A stretch of DNA of 64,000 nucleotides, from positions 62,001 to 126,000 of the forward strand of contig CAYJEM010000001.1 of assembly GCA_964369175.1 (NCBI GenBank). The letters are read 5' to 3'. The translations under genes and the position numbers were made by a program. The stretch comes from Tannockella sp964369175 (lineage in GTDB: Bacteria; Bacillota_I; Bacilli_A; Erysipelotrichales; Coprobacillaceae). The notes beneath the pieces were generated by a model, which had not been told where the DNA came from, did not search any database, and saw nothing but the letters and a program-made list of their open reading frames with translations. Below are positions 24,627-32,733 of the stretch, in pieces; position 1 is the stretch's first letter, and each line of letters starts with the position of its first letter.

Positions 24627-24852
24627 GATTTTCTTTTTCATCTTTTAATTTTTGAGGGGTAACGTCATTACCTTCACTATCGACAACTTTAATCGTTTTT
24701 AGCTGACTTTTAAAACCAGCACGGAACTGTTCAAGATATTGTTGTCTAAGTGCTACTTGCTCATCAACCTCTTCTTGAGTTAGTGTTCCCTCTTTTTTCT
24801 TTTTAGCAAGTTCATTTATACGAGCTATTAATTTTTCATCGATTTGTGCCAT
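24613..24852 (-). CDS. DUF896 (YnzC family) small protein
   Basis: 79 residues. The family pattern is visible: LIARINELAKKKKEGTLTQEE, then QRQYLEQFRAGFKSQL-type sequence (here ALRQQYLEQFRAGFKSQL) and IKVVDSEGNDVTPQKLK. The family forms a small helical hairpin; its function is unknown, with some members linked to the SOS response. AGGAGG precedes the ATG. It lies about 20 bp downstream of the 3' end of the 6S-like RNA. Confidence 0.92.
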   Translation of the reverse strand: MAQIDEKLIARINELAKKKKEGTLTQEEVDEQVALRQQYLEQFRAGFKSQLKTIKVVDSEGNDVTPQKLKDEKENQDLH

Positions 24853-24870
24853 ACGATTCCTCCTATTAAA

Positions 24871-25021
24871 TACGCTAGAGAGTTTTAGATTATCCCTGAT
24901 TAGTTCAGGTGGGTATCTTTAAACAAATTTTAGGATCCCTACTCTAAGGCAGGTCTTCAACACCATTTATTTAGATCAGATTCCCTTATCTAAAATGTGG
25001 AAATTTAATACCCCCTAGCAT
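24871..25021 (-). ncRNA. ssrS: Rod-shaped structured RNA, probable 6S RNA
   Basis: On the minus strand about 150 nt can fold into one long rod. The terminal stem ATGCTAGGG/CTCTAGCGT starts exactly at the predicted transcript start. A second stem is TTTTAGAT/ATCTAAAA. A central bubble has AAGGGAATCTG on the 5' side and, on the 3' side, ACCCA followed by the hairpin CCTGA-ACTAA-TCAGG. An apical arm opens with ATCTAAATAAAT pairing to ATTTGTTTAAAGAT. A rod with a large central bubble and a 3'-side bubble hairpin is the architecture of 6S RNA, the promoter mimic that binds sigma-70/A holoenzyme. Folding is by eye; identity is inferred. Confidence 0.65.
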
Positions 25022-25026
25022 CTATA

Positions 25027-25054
25027 AGTATAGCATAGAAGATTATATTTACAA
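25027..25054 (-). promoter_or_regulatory. Predicted promoter of the 6S-like RNA
   Basis: TTGTAA and TATACT with a 16-nt spacer on the minus strand, placing the start within a base or two of 25021, the first base of the terminal stem. Confidence 0.65.
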
Positions 25055-25127
25055 CTATAATGTATTGCTTTTTTATTACAATTTTCTATCCTCAGTGCTA
25101 TATTATAATTATTTTTTATGATAGTGC

Positions 25128-25150
25128 AAAAAGACAATATATGTCTTTTT
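25128..25150 (-). terminator. Terminator of the arc operon
   Basis: On the minus strand AAAAAGACA-TATAT-TGTCTTTTT directly follows the arcC stop codon. Confidence 0.85.
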
Positions 25151-26078
25151 ACACATGTATATATGTTGAGTCGATATTATGTATTGCATTTGGTAAATTA
25201 TCCAAAGAAGTAATAACAGCAATGTTTCCAGTATTTTTAGCAAACTTAATGGCTGCTTCAACTTTTGGAAGCATACTGCCTGGTGCAAAATGACCTTCTT
25301 CTATAAATGACTGTGCTTGTTCAACAGTTACTTCATGTAATTTCATTGCATTTGGAGTATTATAATTTAATTGAACTTGCTTAACATTTGTAAGAATAAA
25401 GTACTTATCAGCTTTAATATTTTCTGCTATTAATTCTGAAGCTAAATCTTTATCAATTACACCACTAGCAATTTTAGTTAGGTTATCTTCAAAGATTGGT
25501 ATACCACCCCCACCACCGGCAATAACAATGTGATTATTTTCAATTAAATCAATAATTGTCTCAATTTCTACAATTTTAATTGGACTTGGACTAGCAACAA
25601 GACGACGATATCCTCTACCAGAATCCTCAGCATAATGATCACCTGTTTTCCCTTCTAAATCAAGGGCCTGCTCTTTGGTGTAAAATGGTCCAACTGGTTT
25701 AGTCGGGTTTAAAAATGATGGATCATCTTTATCTACAACTACTTGCGTTATTAATGAAGCTACTTTTTTATCAATGTTTTCTCTATGCAACCTTTCTCTA
25801 AGCAGTGCTTCGATATGAAATCCAATATATCCCTGTGACATAGCAGTACATTCAGGAAGTGGCATTGTTGGAATACCATCTTTATGACTATATTCAAATG
25901 CCAAATTAATCATACCTACCTGTGGTCCATTACCATGGGCAATAATAATTTGATGTCCTTCTTTAACTAAGGGGATAATGTTCTCAATAGCATCTTTTAA
26001 CAATGCTTGTTGTTCACTTGGGTTATTTCCAAGTGCATTACCACCTAATGCGATTACAACTCTCATACTGTTCCTCAT
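25149..26078 (-). CDS. arcC: Carbamate kinase
   Basis: 309 residues; makes ATP from carbamoyl phosphate and ADP, the energy-yielding step of the arginine deiminase pathway. Amino-acid-kinase features: VIALGGNAL at the start, IIAHGNGPQVG near residue 45, SPIKIVE, then VIAGGGGGIPI near 185 and HFAPGSMLPKVEAAI near 270. Length is normal. Last gene of arcA-arcB-yfcC-arcC, with its terminator directly behind. Confidence 0.96.
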   Translation of the reverse strand: MRNSMRVVIALGGNALGNNPSEQQALLKDAIENIIPLVKEGHQIIIAHGNGPQVGMINLAFEYSHKDGIPTMPLPECTAMSQGYIGFHIEALLRERLHRENIDKKVASLITQVVVDKDDPSFLNPTKPVGPFYTKEQALDLEGKTGDHYAEDSGRGYRRLVASPSPIKIVEIETIIDLIENNHIVIAGGGGGIPIFEDNLTKIASGVIDKDLASELIAENIKADKYFILTNVKQVQLNYNTPNAMKLHEVTVEQAQSFIEEGHFAPGSMLPKVEAAIKFAKNTGNIAVITSLDNLPNAIHNIDSTYIHV

Positions 26079-26083
26079 TTCTA

Positions 26084-27526
26084 TTATAAAATTAATGTAG
26101 CAATTGTAAGTATAATAATGTTTACAACTGCAATAGTTAATACTACTTTAATTGCAAAGCGAGCCCACGTTGTATATTCTACCTTAGCCAGAGCTAAACC
26201 ACCCATAATTGCTCCACAAGTTGGCGTAATTAAGTTTACCAAACCATTAGCAGCTACAAATGTCATAACTGTAGCTTCGACACTATAGCCAACATTCATT
26301 GCGAGTGGCCCCATAATTGGTGTAGACAACGAAGCTAGACCTGATGATGAAGGGACTAATATTGATACCCCAACATGTAATAAGTAGTTTAATGGTGTAA
26401 ATATAATTGCAGAAAGGCCATTCAATGACTGAGCCGCATTAATAATAATATAGTCACTTAATGATGTTTCAACCATTAATACACTTGCACCTCTAGCAAT
26501 CGCAATAATTAGGATTACTGAAACCATATCAGCAGCACCTTCAATAAACGTACTTACTATTTTACTTTCTGGTATGCGGTTTACAACTGCAATAATAATC
26601 CCACAAATTAAGAACCATAATGCTGCATCTCCAAACCACCACGCACCAAAAGGTTGTCCTGTTAGCCATGCAGTATAATTATCAAAAATAGTAATTCCAA
26701 ATTCACCCCATGGAATAAACCCAACAATCATAACGATAAATGCTACTGTAAATAAAATTAGTGTAATTGATTGTTTGCTTGATAATTTTGCATCACTAAG
26801 TGATTCATTTTTAGAAAAAGAATTATTCATATCTTCTTGTTCTTGTAATGATAAAAATGTTGATCCCTTATCTTTTAATACTTTTCTAGCATATTGCATT
26901 ACAAAAAATATTGAAATTAATAATGTTGATAGCCATAGTACAAGACCAATTAAAATAATTGTCCCTTGATTTACAACAATATCTTCTGGTAATGATGAAA
27001 TCGCTGCACCTACAGCAAATGGGTTTACAGTAGAACCAAGTACCCCAGATCCTGCACCAAGTAATACAATACTTGAAGCAACTAGCGTATCCATTCCGGC
27101 TGCTACCATTGTTACTGCTAAGATTGCATAGAATACAACAGACTCTTCTAACATTCCATATGTTGTTCCACCAACTGAGAAGATAAACATTAGAATAGGT
27201 ATAAGATATATCTCATTTCCTTTAAGTTTTTTAATTAATACTTTAATCCCATTTTCAAATGCCCCTGTACCATTAACGATAGCTAGAAAACCACCTAGTA
27301 CAAGAATGAATATTGATACATCAATTGCATCCATAAACCCATTAATTGGGGACATTAATATTGTTGATAAACTAGCCGCAACTACCCCAGTACCGGGGAT
27401 TACAGTTTCTACACCATCTACCATTTCAAATTGTGCTTGTGGTAAAAAATGTGTTGCAATCCCTAGTACTACGATTATTATGAATATGATTGAAAATGAG
27501 GATAACATTCGTTTATTTTTTTTCAT
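26084..27526 (-). CDS. YfcC family transporter, probable arginine/ornithine antiporter
   Basis: 480 residues with about 11-12 hydrophobic segments. The YfcC/DcuC-like pattern is clear (NGTGAFENGIKVLIKKLKG, GTTYGMLEESVVFY, GAGSGVLGSTVNPFAVGAA, SGLASLSTPIMGPLA). It sits between arcB and arcC, where other deiminase operons carry the arginine-ornithine exchanger ArcD, so exchange of these amino acids is the likely job. It is not of the APC-family ArcD type. Substrate is inferred from context only. Confidence 0.85.
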   Translation of the reverse strand: MKKNKRMLSSFSIIFIIIVVLGIATHFLPQAQFEMVDGVETVIPGTGVVAASLSTILMSPINGFMDAIDVSIFILVLGGFLAIVNGTGAFENGIKVLIKKLKGNEIYLIPILMFIFSVGGTTYGMLEESVVFYAILAVTMVAAGMDTLVASSIVLLGAGSGVLGSTVNPFAVGAAISSLPEDIVVNQGTIILIGLVLWLSTLLISIFFVMQYARKVLKDKGSTFLSLQEQEDMNNSFSKNESLSDAKLSSKQSITLILFTVAFIVMIVGFIPWGEFGITIFDNYTAWLTGQPFGAWWFGDAALWFLICGIIIAVVNRIPESKIVSTFIEGAADMVSVILIIAIARGASVLMVETSLSDYIIINAAQSLNGLSAIIFTPLNYLLHVGVSILVPSSSGLASLSTPIMGPLAMNVGYSVEATVMTFVAANGLVNLITPTCGAIMGGLALAKVEYTTWARFAIKVVLTIAVVNIIILTIATLIL

Positions 27527-27557
27527 ATTGACCTCCTGTTATTTTATAAATAACTTT

Positions 27558-28550
27558 CTATTCATCTTTTAATGTAGCATATATAACTGCTTTTATTGTA
27601 TGAAGTCTATTTTCTGCTTCATCAAATACTTTTGATTGTTTACTACTAAATACTTCATCAGTAACTTCCATTGCAGTAATGTTAAATTTTTCACCAATTT
27701 CCTTACCAATTTTTGTGTTTGTGTCATGAAATGACGGTAAGCAATGTAAGAATATTGCATTTTCATTAGCATTTTCCATTAACTTTGTAGTTACTTGATA
27801 AGGCATTAACAAATCAATTCTTTCTTTCCATACTTCATCTGGTTCACCCATTGATACCCAAACATCAGTACAAATAACATCAGCATTTAATGTACCAGCC
27901 ATAACATCTTCACTACATGTAATTGTTGCTCCAGTTTCTTTGGCAACTTCATTACATACATCAATTAATTCTTGGCTTGGCCATAATTCTTTAGGTGCAC
28001 AAGTTGTAAAGTGGATACCTAATTTTGCACAAATAACCATATATGAGTTACCCATATTATTTCTAGCATCACCAATAAATGTTAAACGAAGTCCTTTTAG
28101 TTCATCAAAATTCTCTTTTACTGTAAGAATGTCTGCCAACATTTGTGTAGGATGAAATTCATCAGTTAATCCGTTCCATACTGGTACAGTTGCATGTTTT
28201 GCAAGTTCTTCAACAATACTTTGTCCATATCCACGATATTCAATACCATCATACATTCTTGATAGTACTTCAGCCGTATCTGCAACGCTTTCTTTTTTTC
28301 CTATTTGTGAACCTGTAGGACCTAGGTAAGTAACCCCCATCCCAAGATCATATCCTGCTACCTCAAATGCACAACGAGTACGTGTTGAATCTTTTTCAAA
28401 TATTAAAGCTATGTTTTTACCTGATAAATAACGATGTTCAATACCGTTTGCCTTTTTATGTTTTAAATCTGCAGATAAATCAAGCAAATAATTAATTTCC
28501 TCAGTAGTAAAATCTAAAATTTTCAAAAAATGTCTTCCTATTAAGTTCAT
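27558..28550 (-). CDS. arcB: Ornithine carbamoyltransferase, catabolic
   Basis: 330 residues. Carbamoyl-phosphate site EKDSTRTRCAFEVAGYD near residue 55 and ornithine motif HCLPSFHDTNTKIGKEIGEKF near 272; the latter matches catabolic enzymes. It phosphorolyses citrulline to ornithine and carbamoyl phosphate. It follows arcA with a 1-bp gap, which identifies it as the fermentative paralogue of argF at 23.1 kb. Confidence 0.95.
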   Translation of the reverse strand: MNLIGRHFLKILDFTTEEINYLLDLSADLKHKKANGIEHRYLSGKNIALIFEKDSTRTRCAFEVAGYDLGMGVTYLGPTGSQIGKKESVADTAEVLSRMYDGIEYRGYGQSIVEELAKHATVPVWNGLTDEFHPTQMLADILTVKENFDELKGLRLTFIGDARNNMGNSYMVICAKLGIHFTTCAPKELWPSQELIDVCNEVAKETGATITCSEDVMAGTLNADVICTDVWVSMGEPDEVWKERIDLLMPYQVTTKLMENANENAIFLHCLPSFHDTNTKIGKEIGEKFNITAMEVTDEVFSSKQSKVFDEAENRLHTIKAVIYATLKDE

Positions 28551-28551
28551 A

Positions 28552-29793
28552 TTATAGTTCCTCTCTAATTAATGGCATTGACATACAACGTGGTCCTCCG
28601 CGACCTCTAGATAGTTCTCCACTATTTATTTCAATAACTTCGATACCATGACTTCTTAATAATTCATTTGTTTCATTATTTCGGTCATATACAATAACAA
28701 CTCCTGGTGCAATACATAATGTATTAGAACCATCATTCCACTGTTCTCTTTGACTTCCAATCACATCGCCTCCAGCACACGGAATTAGAGTGATTTTTTT
28801 ACCTAAATATTTTTCTAAAATATGTTCTAAAGAGTCTGAAAGCTTTTCTACATGTAGTTCATGACCTTTAGCATAGTTTTTTGATTTCGTTATTTCGTAT
28901 ACTTGTAATGTTTCCATAATACCAGGATGATATGTAAATTTATCAAAGTCAATTTGCGTAAAGACTGTATCTAGATGCATAAATGCTCGTGATTCTGGAA
29001 TATTGATAGCTACCACTGTAGTAATTTCACTATCGTTTTTAGAAAATATATTTCTAGCAAGGTCATCAATTGCTTCAGCAGTTGTACGCTGTGATATCCC
29101 CACTGCAACTACATGTTTATTTATGTTTAAGATATCTCCACCCTCAATACTAAAATCATTATATCGGTTATAATATTTTGTTACTTTATTATCAAAATCA
29201 GGGTGATATGTAAAAACATACTCGGCATAAATTGTTTCCCGATTTCTTGTGACAGAATACATTTTATTTAATGATATCCCTGTTCCAATACTTGCAAAGT
29301 TATCTCTTGTAAAATATAAATTTGGCATTGGATCAGTCAAAAAAGTTCCCGGTTCACGAATAATATCTATTAATGTTTTTTCTTTTCCTACGTCATCATA
29401 CTCTATTTCATCAACAGTAACTCCTTGCATCGTTTTTAATACTAATTCTTTATTATCTGTATACTTTCCAAAAAAATCCTTAAGATGATTTGTGTACTTT
29501 TCAGTACGAATACCTGCCTCAAGTATGAATTGTGAGATAAATCTTTCATATATATCTGGGTGAAGATCTAATACTTCTGCCATTAAATCTTCAAGATATA
29601 CGACTTCAATTCCACGATCTTTCATTACTTGTGCAAATTGATCATGTTCTTTTATCGCATTTGGTAAATATGGAATATCATCGAATAATAATCGATCGAG
29701 TGCTCCTGGTGTTAAATTTAACAACTCCTTACCTGGTCTATGAAGCAACACTTTTTTTAACGGTGCTACCTCACTTTTAACGTTAATTATCAT
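28552..29793 (-). CDS. arcA: Arginine deiminase
   Basis: 413 residues; converts arginine to citrulline and ammonia. The guanidino-modifying family motifs are present: FTRDNFASIG near residue 180, EGGDILNI near 215, the catalytic His region HLDTVFTQIDFD near 270, and the nucleophile Cys in GGPRCMSMPL near 402. First gene of the arc operon, with GGAGGGTTAATTT before the ATG and a structured leader upstream. Confidence 0.96.
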   Translation of the reverse strand: MIINVKSEVAPLKKVLLHRPGKELLNLTPGALDRLLFDDIPYLPNAIKEHDQFAQVMKDRGIEVVYLEDLMAEVLDLHPDIYERFISQFILEAGIRTEKYTNHLKDFFGKYTDNKELVLKTMQGVTVDEIEYDDVGKEKTLIDIIREPGTFLTDPMPNLYFTRDNFASIGTGISLNKMYSVTRNRETIYAEYVFTYHPDFDNKVTKYYNRYNDFSIEGGDILNINKHVVAVGISQRTTAEAIDDLARNIFSKNDSEITTVVAINIPESRAFMHLDTVFTQIDFDKFTYHPGIMETLQVYEITKSKNYAKGHELHVEKLSDSLEHILEKYLGKKITLIPCAGGDVIGSQREQWNDGSNTLCIAPGVVIVYDRNNETNELLRSHGIEVIEINSGELSRGRGGPRCMSMPLIREEL

Positions 29794-29819
29794 AAATTAA
29801 CCCTCCTTCATTTCTATTT

Positions 29820-29890
29820 AAAAAAGAGCATTTGACCATATATAGCTCTTTTAAACCAATTTAAAAACGTTAAAAACACTGCTCTTCTCT
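29820..29890 (-). promoter_or_regulatory. Conditional terminator in the arcA leader
   Basis: Minus strand: AAAAGAGC (29845-29852) and GCTCTTTT (29822-29829) form an intrinsic terminator with a U-run, located before arcA and so inside its leader. An upstream purine-rich segment, AGAGAAGAGCA (29880-29890), can instead pair over 11 positions (two G-U) with TGCTCTTTTTT (29820-29830), which would dissolve the terminator. Preceding it is a GAG-rich tract. This looks like attenuation control of arcA by an unknown signal. Confidence 0.55.
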
Positions 29891-29924
29891 TACTCTTTTT
29901 TACTCTCTCCTCTTACAACTTAAC

Positions 29925-29975
29925 GTATATTGTATTTATAGTCAAACAATATACATAGTAAAATACACTAATCAA
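29925..29975 (-). promoter_or_regulatory. arcA promoter with overlapping palindromic operator
   Basis: Minus-strand TTGATT (29970-29975), 16-nt spacer, TATATT (29948-29953). A perfect 9-bp inverted repeat, GTATATTGT and ACAATATAC separated by 12 nt (29925-29954), covers the -10 element and the likely start site, the position of a repressor operator. The half-sites do not match a regulator box I can name with confidence. Confidence 0.55.
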
Positions 29976-30070
29976 GTAGGAATAAAAAATGGCTATTTTA
30001 CACTATTTTTCAATAAATTGCACGCGATATAATAAATATTGTATTAAAATAAATACATATATGTGTATAT

Positions 30071-30099
30071 AAAAAAGTATCCTAATGAATAGAATACTT
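30071..30099 (-). terminator. Terminator of the M16 protease pair
   Basis: Minus-strand AAGTAT and ATACTT flank a 13-nt loop and are followed by TTTTTT; 11 bp after the second M16 gene. The rest of the 316-nt gap between this gene and arcA holds the arc control region; nothing else is seen. Confidence 0.65.
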
Positions 30100-30109
30100 A
30101 AAATAGATA

Positions 30110-31387
30110 TTATTTTTTTACAATACATACAGACATATACTCAGTTGTGAAGTATGGTAGTATTTGATAAATGTCATCTACTGTAATACTTGCAAACATA
30201 TCAACAATATCAAAAGCCGATACCCCTTCAAAATAATATCTGCTATATATATTAGCAATACTCTCTGGGCTGTTAAACAAATTAATAAATAGTCCAATAT
30301 TTTTTCTTTTTACACGTTCAAAGTGTTCAATATTAATTTTTAAGTCTTTACAACTTTCAACAAATTTAGTAATTGTATGTTCAATTTTTTCAATATCATC
30401 ACTATCGCCTCCAATTTGGATAAAGGCATAATCGCGTTCTTGTGTGAAGTTGGCAGAAAACGTACTATTTATAATACCTTTTTCTAACCAATCATTGTAT
30501 AAATCAGAACTCTTAGAAAATAACATATCAAACAATAGATTAAAAGCTAGTTCGCGTTTTAGACGAATATATGGATCACTAATATAGTCATGAACTTTTA
30601 TCGATGCAATAATTTTTGGCATATCTACATCCATAATTAATTCATTTCTTTTTGTTGCCACTGGTTTTGGTTCAATTGTTTGTTTTCTAGCAATTGGCAT
30701 TGCTTCTTTAAAGTTCTTATTTCTTTGATTTTCAATAATATGATCCATAGTTTCTTTAGGGTCAATATTCCCAACGATAAATAACATCATATTACTTGGA
30801 TGATAAAATGTCTCATAGCACATTTCTAACATCTCTTTTGTAGTATTATTAACTGTTTCAACTGTTCCAGCAATATCTACTGCTACAGGATTTTTTTGAT
30901 ATAGATTTTCAATTGAGCCAAAGTAAACACGCCAATCAGGATCGTCATCATACATTTTAATTTCTTGTCCAATAATTCCTTTTTCTTTTTCAACACTTTC
31001 TTTAGTAAGATTCAATTCTTGAACAAAGTCTAGTAATAATGAGACACATTCTAGTTCATTAGATGTTGCAGTAAACTGATATGCTGTTCGACTAGAAGAA
31101 GTAAAAGCATTGGTACTTGCACCTAGATTTGCAAAAAGCTCTTGTGCATCACCATCTGGTGTATCAAACATTTTATGTTCTAAAAAATGAGCGATTCCAT
31201 CTTCTACCTTTACATATTCATGCCCGCCTAATGGTACAAAAGTTGTATCTACAGATCCAAAACATGTAGAAAACAAACCATATGTTTTTTCAAACCCTGC
31301 TTTTTGTAATAAATAAACTTGCAAACCATTATCAAGTTTATTATAAAATAATGTTTCTTGTAATGTTTCATAATAAATCTTTTTCAT
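30110..31387 (-). CDS. M16 family zinc protease, YmfH-like (catalytic subunit)
   Basis: 425 residues. The inverted zinc motif HFLEH is at residues 67-71, with the downstream glutamate expected in the EKEKGIIGQEIKMYDDDP segment near 140. It is paired with an M16 protein lacking HxxEH that lies immediately upstream, the usual active/inactive partner arrangement of YmfF-YmfH in Firmicutes. The natural substrate is not known. The start overlaps the partner's stop by one base. Confidence 0.9.
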   Translation of the reverse strand: MKKIYYETLQETLFYNKLDNGLQVYLLQKAGFEKTYGLFSTCFGSVDTTFVPLGGHEYVKVEDGIAHFLEHKMFDTPDGDAQELFANLGASTNAFTSSSRTAYQFTATSNELECVSLLLDFVQELNLTKESVEKEKGIIGQEIKMYDDDPDWRVYFGSIENLYQKNPVAVDIAGTVETVNNTTKEMLEMCYETFYHPSNMMLFIVGNIDPKETMDHIIENQRNKNFKEAMPIARKQTIEPKPVATKRNELIMDVDMPKIIASIKVHDYISDPYIRLKRELAFNLLFDMLFSKSSDLYNDWLEKGIINSTFSANFTQERDYAFIQIGGDSDDIEKIEHTITKFVESCKDLKINIEHFERVKRKNIGLFINLFNSPESIANIYSRYYFEGVSAFDIVDMFASITVDDIYQILPYFTTEYMSVCIVKK

Positions 31388-32649
31388 TACTCACTACCTC
31401 CTGTAAGTAAAAAGACAGTATCTAATACAATTGACTTACTACATTCAATAATATCTTGCTTTGTAACTTGTAATAATTTATCTAAATACTCTTTATTTGT
31501 CTCTACTTTTCCTGTTATATCGCGATTATATGATAATGCAATCATACTACCTGCTTCATCATTTGCTTTTGTCAGTGCATTTTTTAACATCTTTTTAGCA
31601 ACTTCAATATCATTTTCCTCAAAGTTACCTTCTTGAATCTGTTTCAATTCTTCTTCAATCAAGCTTCTTGCCTTTTGATAATCACTATTTTCAATTCCCG
31701 CACACACCATCATCACACTATTAAATGCATCATAATTTGATGACACATAATAACATAAACTATGCGTTTCACGTACAACTTTAAATAATCGTGACTGTGA
31801 AAACCCACCAAACAATCCGTTAAAAACAGTAAATGCATAATGTTTTTTTGATAAATAATCACAATCAATACGGTACCCCATATTTAATTTAGCTTGTGTA
31901 ATATCTTGTTTTTCAATAACTTCTTGAACATCATCACGAACCTTTTTAAACACTGATACTGTCTTATGTACAGTATCTACTTTACAAAGTGATAAGCGGC
32001 TAGTTAAAACGTCAATATAATCTTGATCAACATCACCAACAACATAAATATGTTTTTGGTCATGCATTATACAACGATTAAAATAATCTACTAGTTGTTG
32101 ATTAGTAATTGCATCAATTTCATCAATATAACCGATTGTAGAAATACCAAGTTTTTGATCTTTTCCCATATATTCTAACAATTGGTTAAAACTATATGTG
32201 AATTTATCATCTTTATTAGCACGAATTCTTTCTTTTAACTCTTTTTTCTTAATAGCTAGTGTCACATCATCAAAAATACCATTAACAATATTTGGTTCAT
32301 TTAATACTTCATTTAATAATTCAACTTGCTTAGTAAACAAATCTTCATCTGTAGGTAAAAATCTTTCATTAACACATACGCTATTTACATGTATAACATG
32401 CCCCATTCCTTTACTACCAATCGTACTTGAAAAACGAGCACCGTACATGTCTTCTAGGTGTTGACTAAGTAATTTTGAAGACGGATACTTCTTTGTACCA
32501 GCAGCCAACATAAAAGATAGCAATGTTCTAATTGTTGCAGTTTCTCTTGTTAGAGTTGTTAGTAATTTGCATGAAATTGTAATATTTTTAAACTTTTTTG
32601 TTGGAATAACATGTAATGTATATCCATCATATTTATAAATTTTTTCCAT
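31387..32649 (-). CDS. M16 family protein, YmfF-like (non-catalytic partner)
   Basis: 420 residues from ATG 32649 (MEKIYKYDG), chosen for its AAAGGAG; the open frame extends 11 codons more. The M16 fold is suggested by LLSFMLAAGTKKYPSSKLLSQHLEDMYGA, which sits where HxxEH would be but has no such motif. It therefore probably supplies substrate-binding surface for the catalytic YmfH-like partner. Confidence 0.88.
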   Translation of the reverse strand: MEKIYKYDGYTLHVIPTKKFKNITISCKLLTTLTRETATIRTLLSFMLAAGTKKYPSSKLLSQHLEDMYGARFSSTIGSKGMGHVIHVNSVCVNERFLPTDEDLFTKQVELLNEVLNEPNIVNGIFDDVTLAIKKKELKERIRANKDDKFTYSFNQLLEYMGKDQKLGISTIGYIDEIDAITNQQLVDYFNRCIMHDQKHIYVVGDVDQDYIDVLTSRLSLCKVDTVHKTVSVFKKVRDDVQEVIEKQDITQAKLNMGYRIDCDYLSKKHYAFTVFNGLFGGFSQSRLFKVVRETHSLCYYVSSNYDAFNSVMMVCAGIENSDYQKARSLIEEELKQIQEGNFEENDIEVAKKMLKNALTKANDEAGSMIALSYNRDITGKVETNKEYLDKLLQVTKQDIIECSKSIVLDTVFLLTGGSE

Positions 32650-32702
32650 AAAAACTCCTTTTATATACAATCTATTATACACAAGTTTCTATCTATTTAA
32701 CA

Positions 32703-32733
32703 TAAAAAAAGTAAACAATCAGTGACTGTTTAC
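32703..32733 (-). terminator. Terminator of spoIIIE/ftsK
   Basis: Minus strand GTAAACAGTCACTGATTGTTTAC closes with a 7-bp GTAAACA/TGTTTAC stem, followed by seven T, overlapping the gene's stop. Confidence 0.85.

Noticed and set aside
25060..25293. 77-codon plus-strand frame near the arc terminator
   Set aside because: It overlaps the 3' end of arcC in antisense and the terminator; hydrophobic composition reflects AT-rich DNA and no ribosome site is present.
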